A program made the translations under genes and the position numbers. The notes below the pieces were generated by a model that did no database searches, was not told where the DNA came from, and worked only from the letters and a program-made list of their open reading frames with translations. DNA of 47,139 bases from Cyanobacteria bacterium UBA7753 (GTDB lineage: Bacteria; Cyanobacteriota; Vampirovibrionia; Gastranaerophilales; Gastranaerophilaceae), in NCBI GenBank assembly GCA_002481545.1, contig DLEF01000063.1:1-47139 (forward strand), read 5' to 3'. Below are positions 18,091 to 25,301 of the stretch, in pieces; the first letter of the stretch is position 1, and each line of letters begins with the position of its first letter.

Positions 18091-19611
18091 ATGATTATAA
18101 CTTTGAGTTCTAAAAATAACGAAAAGACATTCACAAATAAAGATATTATAAATGTCGGCTCAAACCCGAATTGTGATTTCGTTGTTGATATGGGGAGCGA
18201 TTTTTTGCTTACTCTACAATGTGATAATGCAAACAAAAAAATCACTGTTCTAAACAGTTTTAATAACCAAAATATTTTGTTCAAGGGCAAACCTCTTGCA
18301 CAAACACTTGAGATAGAAAAGGTTTGCAAGCTGATGTCCGCTAAGAACGATGAATTTATCTCCGTAAAAATATCCGAGGATAAATCAAGCGAAACTTATG
18401 AAGTCGGAGCTTTGGAACAAAAGAAAGCCGAGCTTGAAAAAGCAAGAGTGGCAATCGTCAAGAAAACAGGCTATGTAATTAACGATTTAAAAACAAAGTT
18501 GACGTTAAACTCGAGAACATCCATATTCTTGCACATAGCACTAATATTGGCATCGCTTGTTACAGCATTCGGGGTTTCTAACTATCTCACAGGCTTAAAG
18601 ATAGAGGAAACAAAGAACTTTATTCACCTCCCGACCAATATTAAGATTTTGGTTGCGTTTACGGTTATTGTATACGGGCTTTGCCTGATATTGAAACAAG
18701 GAGTATATTTGTACTTCCAAAACAAGGTTAAAACAACGGCTACATCAGTATCCGCACAACAGTTTATGATAGGTTCAACGACATTATTCTTCGCAGGAAT
18801 TTATGTCATTAACCTGCTTTATTACATCAATATAAACCCTGTATTTGCGGTATTGGTATCGTTATTCTTTGTGGGGCTTGCGGTTATTTGCTCCGTTGCC
18901 TGCGGATATTTCAAATACGTAGGGCATCAGACAAGATACACGCTTGACCAAAACGAATACAGAGAAGATTTTGAAGTTGTCTTAAACGACTACAGACACT
19001 GGATAGAAAAATATATTAACTCAATGAGTGCAACAAAACTTGCAAATATAAAAGACAGATTATTCAATCTGCAGCTTAAATCGGTCGGCGAAACAATATT
19101 GGGGTTTGTTACGGCGCCGTTCTTGGCTTACGGTGTATCTAATACCTTAGCAATGTGCTTCCCTGAAGCTGCAGGCTGGATAAGAGTATCAGGATTGAGA
19201 TTCAGCCCTGTATTCCTTGTTCTTGCAACATTTATGATTATATTTGCATTCTTTGCTTTCGTAAACGCGTTCTTTACCATAAGAAAAATCCAAGGCTCTA
19301 ACGAGATAAAGCAAGACGGGTTCAGCAACTTCTTAACCCACGGTGTAAATATCTACGGGGTACAAGGTATAAGAAAGCTAGAGAGCGAAAAGAACAGATC
19401 CTTGCTAATCGGATGTGCGATTATCTTAATCGAGTTTACAATGAACACATCCTACTTCTTCGGCGAAATCGGAGGAGACCTGCAGGGTATATTCCTGAGT
19501 GTCATTGCAGCACTCGTTCCTACCGCTCTGTTGATTGCTGAAACATATATGTTGAGCCAAACTAAGTTTGATATGTATGCTTGCGACGAACTCGTTGCCC
19601 AAATCGACTAG
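18091..19611 (+). CDS. FHA-like domain fused to multi-pass membrane region
   Basis: 506 aa. Residues 1-95 look like a forkhead-associated domain (ILSSK start, then IINVGSNPNCDFVVD, matching the IGR..SDIVI pattern). A short coiled segment (about 110-135) leads to about 7-8 predicted transmembrane helices, e.g. IFLHIALILASLVTAFGV, NIKILVAFTVIVYGLCLIL, FLVLATFMIIFAFFAFVNA and the final pair near 450-500. An AAAGGA ribosome binding site is present. It sits directly behind the VWA gene. An FHA domain normally reads phosphothreonine, but no kinase is present in the window, and the family of the membrane part is not recognised. Confidence 0.65.
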   Translation: MIITLSSKNNEKTFTNKDIINVGSNPNCDFVVDMGSDFLLTLQCDNANKKITVLNSFNNQNILFKGKPLAQTLEIEKVCKLMSAKNDEFISVKISEDKSSETYEVGALEQKKAELEKARVAIVKKTGYVINDLKTKLTLNSRTSIFLHIALILASLVTAFGVSNYLTGLKIEETKNFIHLPTNIKILVAFTVIVYGLCLILKQGVYLYFQNKVKTTATSVSAQQFMIGSTTLFFAGIYVINLLYYININPVFAVLVSLFFVGLAVICSVACGYFKYVGHQTRYTLDQNEYREDFEVVLNDYRHWIEKYINSMSATKLANIKDRLFNLQLKSVGETILGFVTAPFLAYGVSNTLAMCFPEAAGWIRVSGLRFSPVFLVLATFMIIFAFFAFVNAFFTIRKIQGSNEIKQDGFSNFLTHGVNIYGVQGIRKLESEKNRSLLIGCAIILIEFTMNTSYFFGEIGGDLQGIFLSVIAALVPTALLIAETYMLSQTKFDMYACDELVAQID

Positions 19612-19635
19612 GGGGTAAAGGGGTAAAGGGGTAAA
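19612..19635 (+). repeat. Three tandem GGGGTAAA units
   Basis: Three perfect 8-base units start at the first base after the stop codon of the FHA-like gene. Only three G-runs are present, so a full intramolecular quadruplex is not supported. Confidence 0.85.
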
Positions 19636-19663
19636 TATATATTATCCTTTTGAATCTTTGCAG

Positions 19664-19681
19664 GGTGCAATTTTTTGCACC
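19664..19681 (+). repeat. Hairpin related to the GTAG family (GGTGCAA stem)
   Basis: Seven-base stem GGTGCAA / TTGCACC with loop TTTT, preceded by GCAG rather than GTAG. It has the same stem as the element at 22938. Confidence 0.75.
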
Positions 19682-19731
19682 GAAAAATCACAAATATGCG
19701 GTCGGTGGTAATACGGACTATCATCATAAGA

Positions 19732-19758
19732 GTAGGGTGCGGTCACTACCGCACCAAC
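19732..19758 (+). repeat. GTAG-hairpin repeat, GGTGCGGT subfamily (copy 4)
   Basis: Exact 27-base copy in the 204-base spacer between the FHA-like gene and the TonB-like gene. Confidence 0.9.
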
Positions 19759-19815
19759 GAAATATAAAGCCACCGAACATAAATAAAATAAAAATCTTAA
19801 ACAACGGGAAACATA

Positions 19816-20676
19816 ATGTTTAACATTAAAACACTGATATATTTAATTATAATGGTCGCAATAACCTTATTCATTATTATTGCAAGACCTGATATGCCGA
19901 AACAATCGGTCATGACGGGACCTGAGGAAAATTCTATCGCCGAGGTCACTATGCCAACGGCGGAAATTCAGGCATCCAATACGCCTGTGAATGTCTCTAC
20001 TACTCCGTCTCAAAGTCAGGGAATAACGACTTCTAATCAAGGCGGAACACAAGTCGGGATAAATCCGATAAATTACGGCAATCAGACAAAAAAACAGTCT
20101 AATCCGACTCCGTTATTCGGCAGAAAAACGGTTCAACCTAAGACTATTCAACAACCGCAGGCGAAACCAAATAAGCAGAATGCGGGAAGAACAATAACAC
20201 AGCCACAGACAAAGAAACCGCAGGTAACTAAGCCTCCGCAAGCTCAAACACAACAACAGCCGAAACAGGTTAGGATGTCTCAGAGAAATCCTGTAAGCAA
20301 TTCGGGCACACATGTTCTGACGGAGCAAGAGGAAATAATCGCTTGGAACAGATGGCGGAGCAGGCTCCAAAATCAGGTTATGAGAGATACCAAGATTGCG
20401 GCGCCTTTGGGCACACAGTTTAAATTCTCATTCACTGTCGATAAATTCGGCAATATGTCAAATGTCAAGGTTTGGTCAACAACTCCTGCTTATACAAGTA
20501 TGGCAGTAAGAGCGATAAAGCCTGTATTGATGAGTTACAGAAATCAGCCTATTCTTGATTTTCCACAGGGAACAAAGCGTGTCATCACAAACGTCAACGG
20601 CGGATTCGTAATCTCAAGAAGAACCGAATACTCCACCCCTGCCGACTACCACGACTACGAGAGAGTAAGAAGATAA
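19816..20676 (+). CDS. TonB-C-terminal-like membrane protein
   Basis: 286 aa. One N-terminal transmembrane helix (about residues 5-24) is followed by a long Pro/Gln/Thr/Lys linker (about 30-165), as in TonB, which lets the protein span the periplasm. The C-terminal domain (about 170-275) has RWRSRLQNQVM, then FKFSFTVDKFGNMSNVKVW, then SMAVRAIKPVL and FPQGTKRVITNV. This is the TonB-C pattern of an extended strand, a dG-type turn, a central helix and a FP.G.k strand. No ExbB/ExbD genes are adjacent, so it may act as a periplasm-spanning linker rather than an energy transducer. It follows the VWA and FHA-like genes on the same strand. The ribosome binding site is weak. Confidence 0.7.
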   Translation: MFNIKTLIYLIIMVAITLFIIIARPDMPKQSVMTGPEENSIAEVTMPTAEIQASNTPVNVSTTPSQSQGITTSNQGGTQVGINPINYGNQTKKQSNPTPLFGRKTVQPKTIQQPQAKPNKQNAGRTITQPQTKKPQVTKPPQAQTQQQPKQVRMSQRNPVSNSGTHVLTEQEEIIAWNRWRSRLQNQVMRDTKIAAPLGTQFKFSFTVDKFGNMSNVKVWSTTPAYTSMAVRAIKPVLMSYRNQPILDFPQGTKRVITNVNGGFVISRRTEYSTPADYHDYERVRR

Positions 20677-20678
20677 AA

Positions 20679-21110
20679 TTATCGTCTGCCTAATCTTTTC
20701 ATAACAATATCATTAATGTATTCACCATTACTACCAGGGATGAGGCTATCCCATTCAAGAGAATAGTCATTATATTCAAAATTGTAAATATAATTTCTGT
20801 GCAAGTCATAACCAATTTCTGATTTAGTGGCACTTCTCTTATTTTTAATGTTTAAAACTACTTTACACATTGTATACCAAATTTTTTTCTGATATCTTTT
20901 TTCAAGTCTTTTATAATAACTACTATTATCATTTAAAATTTTAGTCCAATATGAACATTTGTCATATTCAGTTTCGCCCCTGTCGTTTACATAATATTGT
21001 ATTGAATCTGTGTCTAGATAATACTTATCGCAAATTTCTACCCAGCAAATAGCATTTGCCGTAGTCATTGTAAATGCCATTAAAAACAGTAATGTAAATA
21101 TCTTTTTCAT
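20679..21110 (-). CDS. Small exported unknown, possibly surface-adhesin-E-like
   Basis: 143 aa with a signal peptide (MKKIFTLLFLMAFTMTTANA). The mature part begins ICWVEICDKYYLDTDSIQYY and continues with charged strands and conserved Trp/Tyr. The pattern 'W..i.....Y.Dt.Si' recalls the short surface-adhesin protein E family, but the match is weak. Cys residues near both ends of the first half could form a disulfide. An AAAGGAA ribosome binding site is present. It converges on the TonB-like gene with two bases between them. Confidence 0.6.
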   Translation of the reverse strand: MKKIFTLLFLMAFTMTTANAICWVEICDKYYLDTDSIQYYVNDRGETEYDKCSYWTKILNDNSSYYKRLEKRYQKKIWYTMCKVVLNIKNKRSATKSEIGYDLHRNYIYNFEYNDYSLEWDSLIPGSNGEYINDIVMKRLGRR

Positions 21111-21142
21111 TTTTATTCCTTTTGATAGTTGGTTTTTATACT

Positions 21143-21173
21143 AAAAAAGGGGATAACCCTAAAGTTATCCTCT
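21143..21173 (-). terminator. Terminator of rpmH
   Basis: On the minus strand, GAGGATAAC, a 6-base loop and GTTATCCCC are followed by TTTTTT, 26 bases beyond the rpmH stop. Confidence 0.85.
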
Positions 21174-21198
21174 TTCTAATTCAATCTTTTACAAAAGC

Positions 21199-21351
21199 TT
21201 AGGCTTTTTTCTTAGCAACGATACCAAGGCTGTGTCTACCTTTAGCACGACGTCTGTTAATAACTTCTTGTCCGCCCGGAGTAGCCATTCTTGCTCTGAA
21301 ACCGCTGACTTTTTGTCTTTTTGCTTTTGTTCCTTCTAACGTACGTTTCAT
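21199..21351 (-). CDS. rpmH: 50S ribosomal protein L34
   Basis: 50 aa, too short for most ORF cut-offs but unmistakable. It starts MKRTLEGTKAKRQKVSGFRA, continues RMATPGGQEVINRRRAKGRH and ends SLGIVAKKKA, the conserved basic L34 pattern. An AAGGATTGG ribosome binding site precedes the ATG. Transcription is divergent from proC out of a palindromic double -10. The usual neighbours (rnpA, yidC, dnaA) are absent, so rpmH is detached from the typical origin cluster here. Confidence 0.96.
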   Translation of the reverse strand: MKRTLEGTKAKRQKVSGFRARMATPGGQEVINRRRAKGRHSLGIVAKKKA

Positions 21352-21387
21352 TTTTCCAATCCTTATTTATATTTCGTATTTTACTGC

Positions 21388-21397
21388 TATAATTATA
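21388..21397. promoter_or_regulatory. Overlapping divergent -10 boxes of proC and rpmH
   Basis: The palindrome TATAATTATA reads as TATAAT on + at 21388-21393 (with TGc extension, toward proC) and TATAAT on - at 21397-21392 (toward rpmH). The two hexamers share two base pairs, so polymerase cannot occupy both at once. Predicted leaders are about 44 bases for proC and 34 for rpmH. Confidence 0.6.
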
Positions 21398-21443
21398 TAT
21401 GTTAAGTAAAAAAAGGTTAATAGTCAATATAAGGTTAAATATT

Positions 21444-22250
21444 ATGAACAAAAAAATTGGTTTTATCGGATGCGGAAAGATGGCAAGCGCAATCATAGGC
21501 GGTATTTTAGCCGCAAAATTCGTCGATAACAAAAATGTAATCGCATCTGAAATTAGTGAAGAAAAAGCAAAAGAAAAAAGTGAAGAACTCGGAATCAAAG
21601 TTATTACAAACAATAACGAATTGGTTAAATCCGTTGATGTTGTATTCATCTCAACTACTCCAAATTACGCGGAAGGTGTTTTGAACGGAATAAAATCAGA
21701 GATTACGCCTGATAAATTGCTCGTTTCTATCTGCGCCGGTGTTACAACGAAGTTTATCCAATCAATCCTCGGCGACAGCGCAAGAATAGTCAGAGTAATG
21801 CCAAACACACCTGCTCTCGTTCTCGAAGGTATGAGCGGTGTAACAGGCGGAAAAAACGCGACAGAAGACGATGTTCAATTTGTAGTTGATATGTTGTCAA
21901 ATATCGGAAAAGCTATCGAAGTAACAGAAGACCAAATGGATATCGTAACAGCAATCTCAGGTTCAGGTCCTGCTTTCTATTACAAGGTTATAAATGATAT
22001 TGCAAGAGCAGGCGAAAAGCTCGGTATGGAATATGAAAAGGCTTTGACTTTGAGTATTCAAACCGCTATCGGCTCCGCTAAGATGTTACTCAACAGCGAC
22101 AAATCCGCGGAAGACTTAATCGCAAGCGTAGCAACCAAAGGCGGATGCACAAGAGTCGGGGTTGATTATATGGAAGAGGCTGACACAGCGGATATCTTCT
22201 ATAACCTAATCGACAAAACCGCTAAGAAAGCTCACGCATTGGGTAAATAA
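21444..22250 (+). CDS. proC: Pyrroline-5-carboxylate reductase
   Basis: Last step of proline synthesis: reduces pyrroline-5-carboxylate with NAD(P)H. 268 aa from the ATG at 21444 (MNKKIGFIGCGKMASAI), where the Rossmann GxGxM motif begins properly. The upstream ATG at 21399 lies within the predicted promoter-start region and would add 15 residues of no family match. An AAGG lies 9 bases before the chosen start. Other marks are RVMPNTPALV, GSGPAFYY and the C-terminal KGGCTRVGVDYM (the usual VtSPGGTT region). A strong terminator follows. Confidence 0.95.
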   Translation: MNKKIGFIGCGKMASAIIGGILAAKFVDNKNVIASEISEEKAKEKSEELGIKVITNNNELVKSVDVVFISTTPNYAEGVLNGIKSEITPDKLLVSICAGVTTKFIQSILGDSARIVRVMPNTPALVLEGMSGVTGGKNATEDDVQFVVDMLSNIGKAIEVTEDQMDIVTAISGSGPAFYYKVINDIARAGEKLGMEYEKALTLSIQTAIGSAKMLLNSDKSAEDLIASVATKGGCTRVGVDYMEEADTADIFYNLIDKTAKKAHALGK

Positions 22251-22271
22251 TAGATATTATACAAAAATAAC

Positions 22272-22306
22272 AAAAATACCGACATGAATTTCATATCGGT
22301 ATTTTT
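22272..22306 (+). terminator. Terminator of proC
   Basis: Eleven-base stem AAAAATACCGA / TCGGTATTTTT around a 13-base loop and T-rich tail, just after the proC stop. Confidence 0.88.
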
Positions 22307-22354
22307 AATTTATGACTATATAAAGTCATATTTAATAAGTAAAGAATAGTTGGC

Positions 22355-22398
22355 TGGATTGCCACGAAGAAAAAGCCTTTTTTCTTCTCGCAATGACA
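22355..22398 (-). repeat. CATTGCGAG-type palindromic intergenic repeat
   Basis: On the minus strand it reads TGTCATTGCGAGAAG, then an A/T-rich centre, then CTTCGTGGCAATCCA. This is the arrangement of a palindromic repeat I recognise from many unrelated bacterial genomes. One copy is seen, two bases beyond the nitroreductase stop. Confidence 0.55.
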
Positions 22399-22400
22399 GA

Positions 22401-22916
22401 TTATTCTATTACTTCAAAGATTTCTTCTTTTGCTCTTGTTGCATCATGTTTAGGGCTCGGTTGAGCATCATCTGCAGGATATCCTACAGGGAACAATGCT
22501 ACAAAGTCATAATCCTTCATCTGAGGAAAATCTTTCTTCATCTCAGCTTCGTCAAAATAGCCTACCCATGTTGTGCCTAAGCCCAAATCGTGAACTTCAA
22601 GCATAATATGTGTAGCAACAATAGTTGCATCGATTTCCGCAAAGTTTTTGTTATCCGATTGTCTTGTGAAAGCATCTTCTTTCTTCGCTCCGACGGCTAA
22701 TACAACTGATGTTCCGAATGTGTACGGAGTAACTTTTTTAAGTTTTTCAATGTTACCTGCGCCCTTTATCTCAAATACCTTGAACGGTTGTTTGTTTACG
22801 GATGTCGGTGCCAACATAGCAGCCTTAACAATCTTGTCTATCTTTTCTTGCTCTACAGGTTTATCGCTAAACTTTCTGCAAGAATATCTTTCTTTTGCAA
22901 ATTCTAAAAAATCCAT
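22401..22916 (-). CDS. Nitroreductase family protein
   Basis: FMN-dependent oxidoreductase, 171 aa. Family marks: FMN phosphate-binding YSCRKFSDKPV near residues 11-21, APTSVNKQPFKVFEI (about 36-50), and a C-terminal GYPADDAQPSPKHD. The length fits the short, one-domain nitroreductases of anaerobes. The substrate is unknown. An AGGAG ribosome binding site supports the start. It is a monocistronic minus-strand unit between two repeat-bearing spacers. Confidence 0.9.
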   Translation of the reverse strand: MDFLEFAKERYSCRKFSDKPVEQEKIDKIVKAAMLAPTSVNKQPFKVFEIKGAGNIEKLKKVTPYTFGTSVVLAVGAKKEDAFTRQSDNKNFAEIDATIVATHIMLEVHDLGLGTTWVGYFDEAEMKKDFPQMKDYDFVALFPVGYPADDAQPSPKHDATRAKEEIFEVIE

Positions 22917-22935
22917 AATTCACTCCTTATTTACT

Positions 22936-22959
22936 TTGGTGCAAAAAATTGCACCCTAC
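22936..22959 (-). repeat. GTAG-hairpin, GGTGCAA subfamily
   Basis: Read on the minus strand: GTAG, GGTGCAA, TTTT, TTGCACC, AA. First of three different hairpins in one spacer, all in the same orientation. Confidence 0.8.
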
Positions 22960-22981
22960 ACTCTTTTGTTTGTAAAATTGT

Positions 22982-23008
22982 GTTGGTGCGGTAGTGACCG
23001 CACCCTAC
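22982..23008 (-). repeat. GTAG-hairpin repeat, GGTGCGGT subfamily (copy 5, inverted)
   Basis: Exact 27-base copy on the minus strand, between the two variant hairpins at 22936 and 23026. Confidence 0.9.
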
Positions 23009-23025
23009 TCGTTCAATTACGATAT

Positions 23026-23049
23026 TTGGTGCGAAACATCGCACCCTAC
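23026..23049 (-). repeat. GTAG-hairpin, GGTGCG subfamily
   Basis: On the minus strand: GTAG, stem GGTGCG, loop ATGTTT, stem CGCACC, then AA. Shorter stem and longer loop than the main subfamily. Confidence 0.75.
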
Positions 23050-23108
23050 TTTACTTATGTAGCAGGCTTAGTAAAGCTGACCTACGGTATTTACATTTAC
23101 CCCTTCCT

Positions 23109-23741
23109 CTATTTTAGCGTAACTGGAGGTGGCTGAATGTACAGTGGCAATACTTTTGCCCAGTTTCCGTCATCTGTTTTGAGTCGTTCTACAGCTATAT
23201 CGGATAAGATTTCGCCGAGTTCAAATTCTTCGCTCTCATATGATACAACCTCATCCGCTATATCTCTGAATCTGCTGTACATTCTGTTATCCGTTATAAC
23301 CTTTTTACCTTTTATCATTTCGTCTACTTTTTCAAGCTCCACGGCTCCGTAGATTTTTTTGTCGTAATAATAGGCTTTGTTACGTCTTGCGTCGAGTGCA
23401 ACTACCCATTCATCATTTTTTGCTCTTGATAATATTTCAAGTGATGATATTCCGAATGCTTTGCAATTAAGTTGTTGCGCCATTACACGGGCAACCGTTG
23501 TGCAGGCTCTTATTCCTGTAAAGCTCCCCGGCCCTACATTTATAGCTATTGCCGTAATGTCTTTCGGTGTCTTTCCGCTCGCTTTTAAGATGCTCTTTAT
23601 CGTGGATATCAAATATGCCGAGTGATAACTGCTCTCCGTTGAGGATATTGTCTCAGACGATATTATATCGTCCTCTGTTCTCAATACGACATATGTTTTA
23701 TCCAAACAAGTATCAAAAGCTAATATCAAATTTTTGTCCAT
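23109..23741 (-). CDS. tsaB: tRNA t6A threonylcarbamoyl transferase subunit TsaB
   Basis: Partner of TsaD and TsaE in making the universal t6A modification of ANN-decoding tRNAs. 210 aa, usual length. It begins with the ASKHA fold (LILAFDTCLDKTYV) and contains the family signature INVGPGSFTGIRACTT (about residues 66-81). It is a degenerate, non-catalytic relative of TsaD. It is the last gene of the eda-csaB-tsaE-tsaB unit, starting 2 bases after the tsaE stop. TsaD is not in this window. Confidence 0.93.
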   Translation of the reverse strand: MDKNLILAFDTCLDKTYVVLRTEDDIISSETISSTESSYHSAYLISTIKSILKASGKTPKDITAIAINVGPGSFTGIRACTTVARVMAQQLNCKAFGISSLEILSRAKNDEWVVALDARRNKAYYYDKKIYGAVELEKVDEMIKGKKVITDNRMYSRFRDIADEVVSYESEEFELGEILSDIAVERLKTDDGNWAKVLPLYIQPPPVTLK

Positions 23742-23743
23742 AA

Positions 23744-24226
23744 TTATTCTTCCGCCAATTTTCTAATTATATTCTTTTCTTTGTCCCCGATAGCAGTGAA
23801 CGTATAACATCTGTTATCGTCATCATCATAGGTGACATTTATCTCTATTCTGTCAAACGGAACTTCTCCTTGTGAAAATTCCGCCCACTCAACAAATGTT
23901 AAACAATCGCTCTCGGAATACTCTCTGAGCTCGTCAGTGATTGTTTTAATCCCGACATTTTCCAATCTGTACAAATCAAAATGGTATACGGGAATAACCC
24001 CTGTGTGGTACTCATTCAGAATTGTAAAGCTCGGGCTTGTTACTTTTTCTTTGATGCCGAGAGCCTCTGCGACAAGCCTTACAAATGCCGTTTTCCCCGC
24101 TCCGATATCTCCGAACAGGTTTACAAAACATCCGTCATCTTTAACTATGTTTGCAAATCTCTTTGCGAGCTCTCTTGTATCTTCTATTGAATTACATGTT
24201 TTTGAATATTTATTTTCGTTTTCCAT
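23744..24226 (-). CDS. tsaE: tRNA t6A ATPase subunit TsaE
   Basis: ATPase that drives the TsaBD complex. 160 aa from the ATG at 24226 (MENENKYSK), which lies inside the 3' end of csaB in another frame (17-base overlap). The longer reading frame from 24322 would add 32 Lys-rich residues with no family match and is rejected. P-loop GDIGAGKT occupies residues 39-46 with Lys45 and Thr46. SPSFTILNEY, HFDLYRL and FVEWAEF are the other conserved blocks. Overlap with csaB and close spacing to tsaB imply coupled translation. Confidence 0.93.
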   Translation of the reverse strand: MENENKYSKTCNSIEDTRELAKRFANIVKDDGCFVNLFGDIGAGKTAFVRLVAEALGIKEKVTSPSFTILNEYHTGVIPVYHFDLYRLENVGIKTITDELREYSESDCLTFVEWAEFSQGEVPFDRIEINVTYDDDDNRCYTFTAIGDKEKNIIRKLAEE

Positions 24227-25301
24227 TTTTCTTCTTATCTTTATTATTGTCTTTTTTCTTTCCCCAGAAGCTCTTTCTGACTTCTTTTTTAGCGTCAAAG
24301 ACTCCTGTTTTATTCCAATCAAATTTTTTCGATTTTGCTTTTTCCATCAGGTTCCATCTTGAGAGGTTTTCCATTGTGTCAAAAGCTTTGTCATAATCGT
24401 TTTCACTGCTTTTTACGGATAGCATCGGCAGATTGTTTTCTTTAGCCAAAATCTCAACTTTCGGATCATATGCAATTGCTAATGTCTTTACTCCGTATTT
24501 TACACCGACAAGGCAGGCATGGAATCTCATTGCAATCATGCAATCGTATTCCGAAATTCTGTCTATTGTCTCTTGTATATTTAATCCTGATACCAATTTT
24601 ACGTTTATATTCGGATCTGCTTTTTTTAACTTGTTAATGAATACCTGAGATATTCCGACATCCATTTCATCCTGCAGTGATAATAACTCTATCTCTCTTG
24701 AGTAATATCTTAATTTGACCTGTTGGACAATCTTGTCAAACAATTCGTCCGTCAGGTTATCGGAACGTCTTAATTGAATACATACCTTTTGCGTCCTTTG
24801 CGGCTGCTCCACTTCCAAGCTGTAGGCAGGATCGCAGACAAGGTTTGCATTTTTTATTTTCCATTTGTTTAATAAAGCAAGGCTTTTTTCGTCTCTGACG
24901 GAGATATATTTTGCTTTTTTCATTATTGATTTTACAACATGGTTAGGTAAAAATCCCTTTATCGGTCCAATCCCTTGAGCAAATATCAGTACATCCTTGC
25001 CAAATGCTTGTGCCATCATAATTATACTTGAATAGTAAAACAGACTCTTATTGCTTGTTACATTCTGCAGAAGACTTCCGCCTCCGGATACGAGAACGTC
25101 ACAGTATATAAGTTCTTTCATAACATGTTCCATAGAGAACGAGTAAACCGTATGCACTCCGTAAGTATCAAAAGTCTTTCTCGGATTAGAGGTTAATACG
25201 GTAACATCGCAATCCTTGAATTTATCAAGCAAAATCTTTAGGATTAATTCGTCGCCGAAGTTCCCAAACCCGTAATATCCCGATATTAAGATTTTTCTCA
25301 T
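24210..25301 (-). CDS. csaB: Polysaccharide pyruvyl transferase, CsaB-type
   Basis: Adds ketal-linked pyruvate to cell-wall polysaccharide, giving the ligand for SLH-domain surface proteins (PF04230). 363 aa. It begins KILISGYYGFGNFGDELIL, the CsaB N-terminal signature. VSGGGSLLQNVTSNKSLFYY and FAQGIGPIKG (about residues 73-112) are the conserved donor-site region. MRFHACLVGVKYGV (about 255-268) is the C-terminal conserved block. The end is a Lys-rich tail (KKKDNNKDKKKNGKRK). The start overlaps the eda stop by 4 bases (ATGA). In Cyanobacteria the same enzyme links outer membrane and peptidoglycan, which fits the suggested lineage. Confidence 0.9.
   Translation of the reverse strand: MRKILISGYYGFGNFGDELILKILLDKFKDCDVTVLTSNPRKTFDTYGVHTVYSFSMEHVMKELIYCDVLVSGGGSLLQNVTSNKSLFYYSSIIMMAQAFGKDVLIFAQGIGPIKGFLPNHVVKSIMKKAKYISVRDEKSLALLNKWKIKNANLVCDPAYSLEVEQPQRTQKVCIQLRRSDNLTDELFDKIVQQVKLRYYSREIELLSLQDEMDVGISQVFINKLKKADPNINVKLVSGLNIQETIDRISEYDCMIAMRFHACLVGVKYGVKTLAIAYDPKVEILAKENNLPMLSVKSSENDYDKAFDTMENLSRWNLMEKAKSKKFDWNKTGVFDAKKEVRKSFWGKKKDNNKDKKKNGKRK

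Noticed and set aside
19612..19635. G-quadruplex
   Set aside because: Only three G-runs are present; four are needed within one strand.
21399..21443. N-terminal extension of proC from the ATG at 21399
   Set aside because: It begins 6 bases after the -10 box, adds 15 residues that do not match the family, and MNKKIGFIGCGKM is the natural start.
22917..23108. CRISPR array (three hairpin repeats in a row)
   Set aside because: The three units differ in stem and loop, spacing is irregular, and no cas gene is present.
24227..24322. N-terminal extension of tsaE
   Set aside because: 32 Lys-rich residues read out of frame through the csaB 3' end; the family start fits the ATG at 24226.
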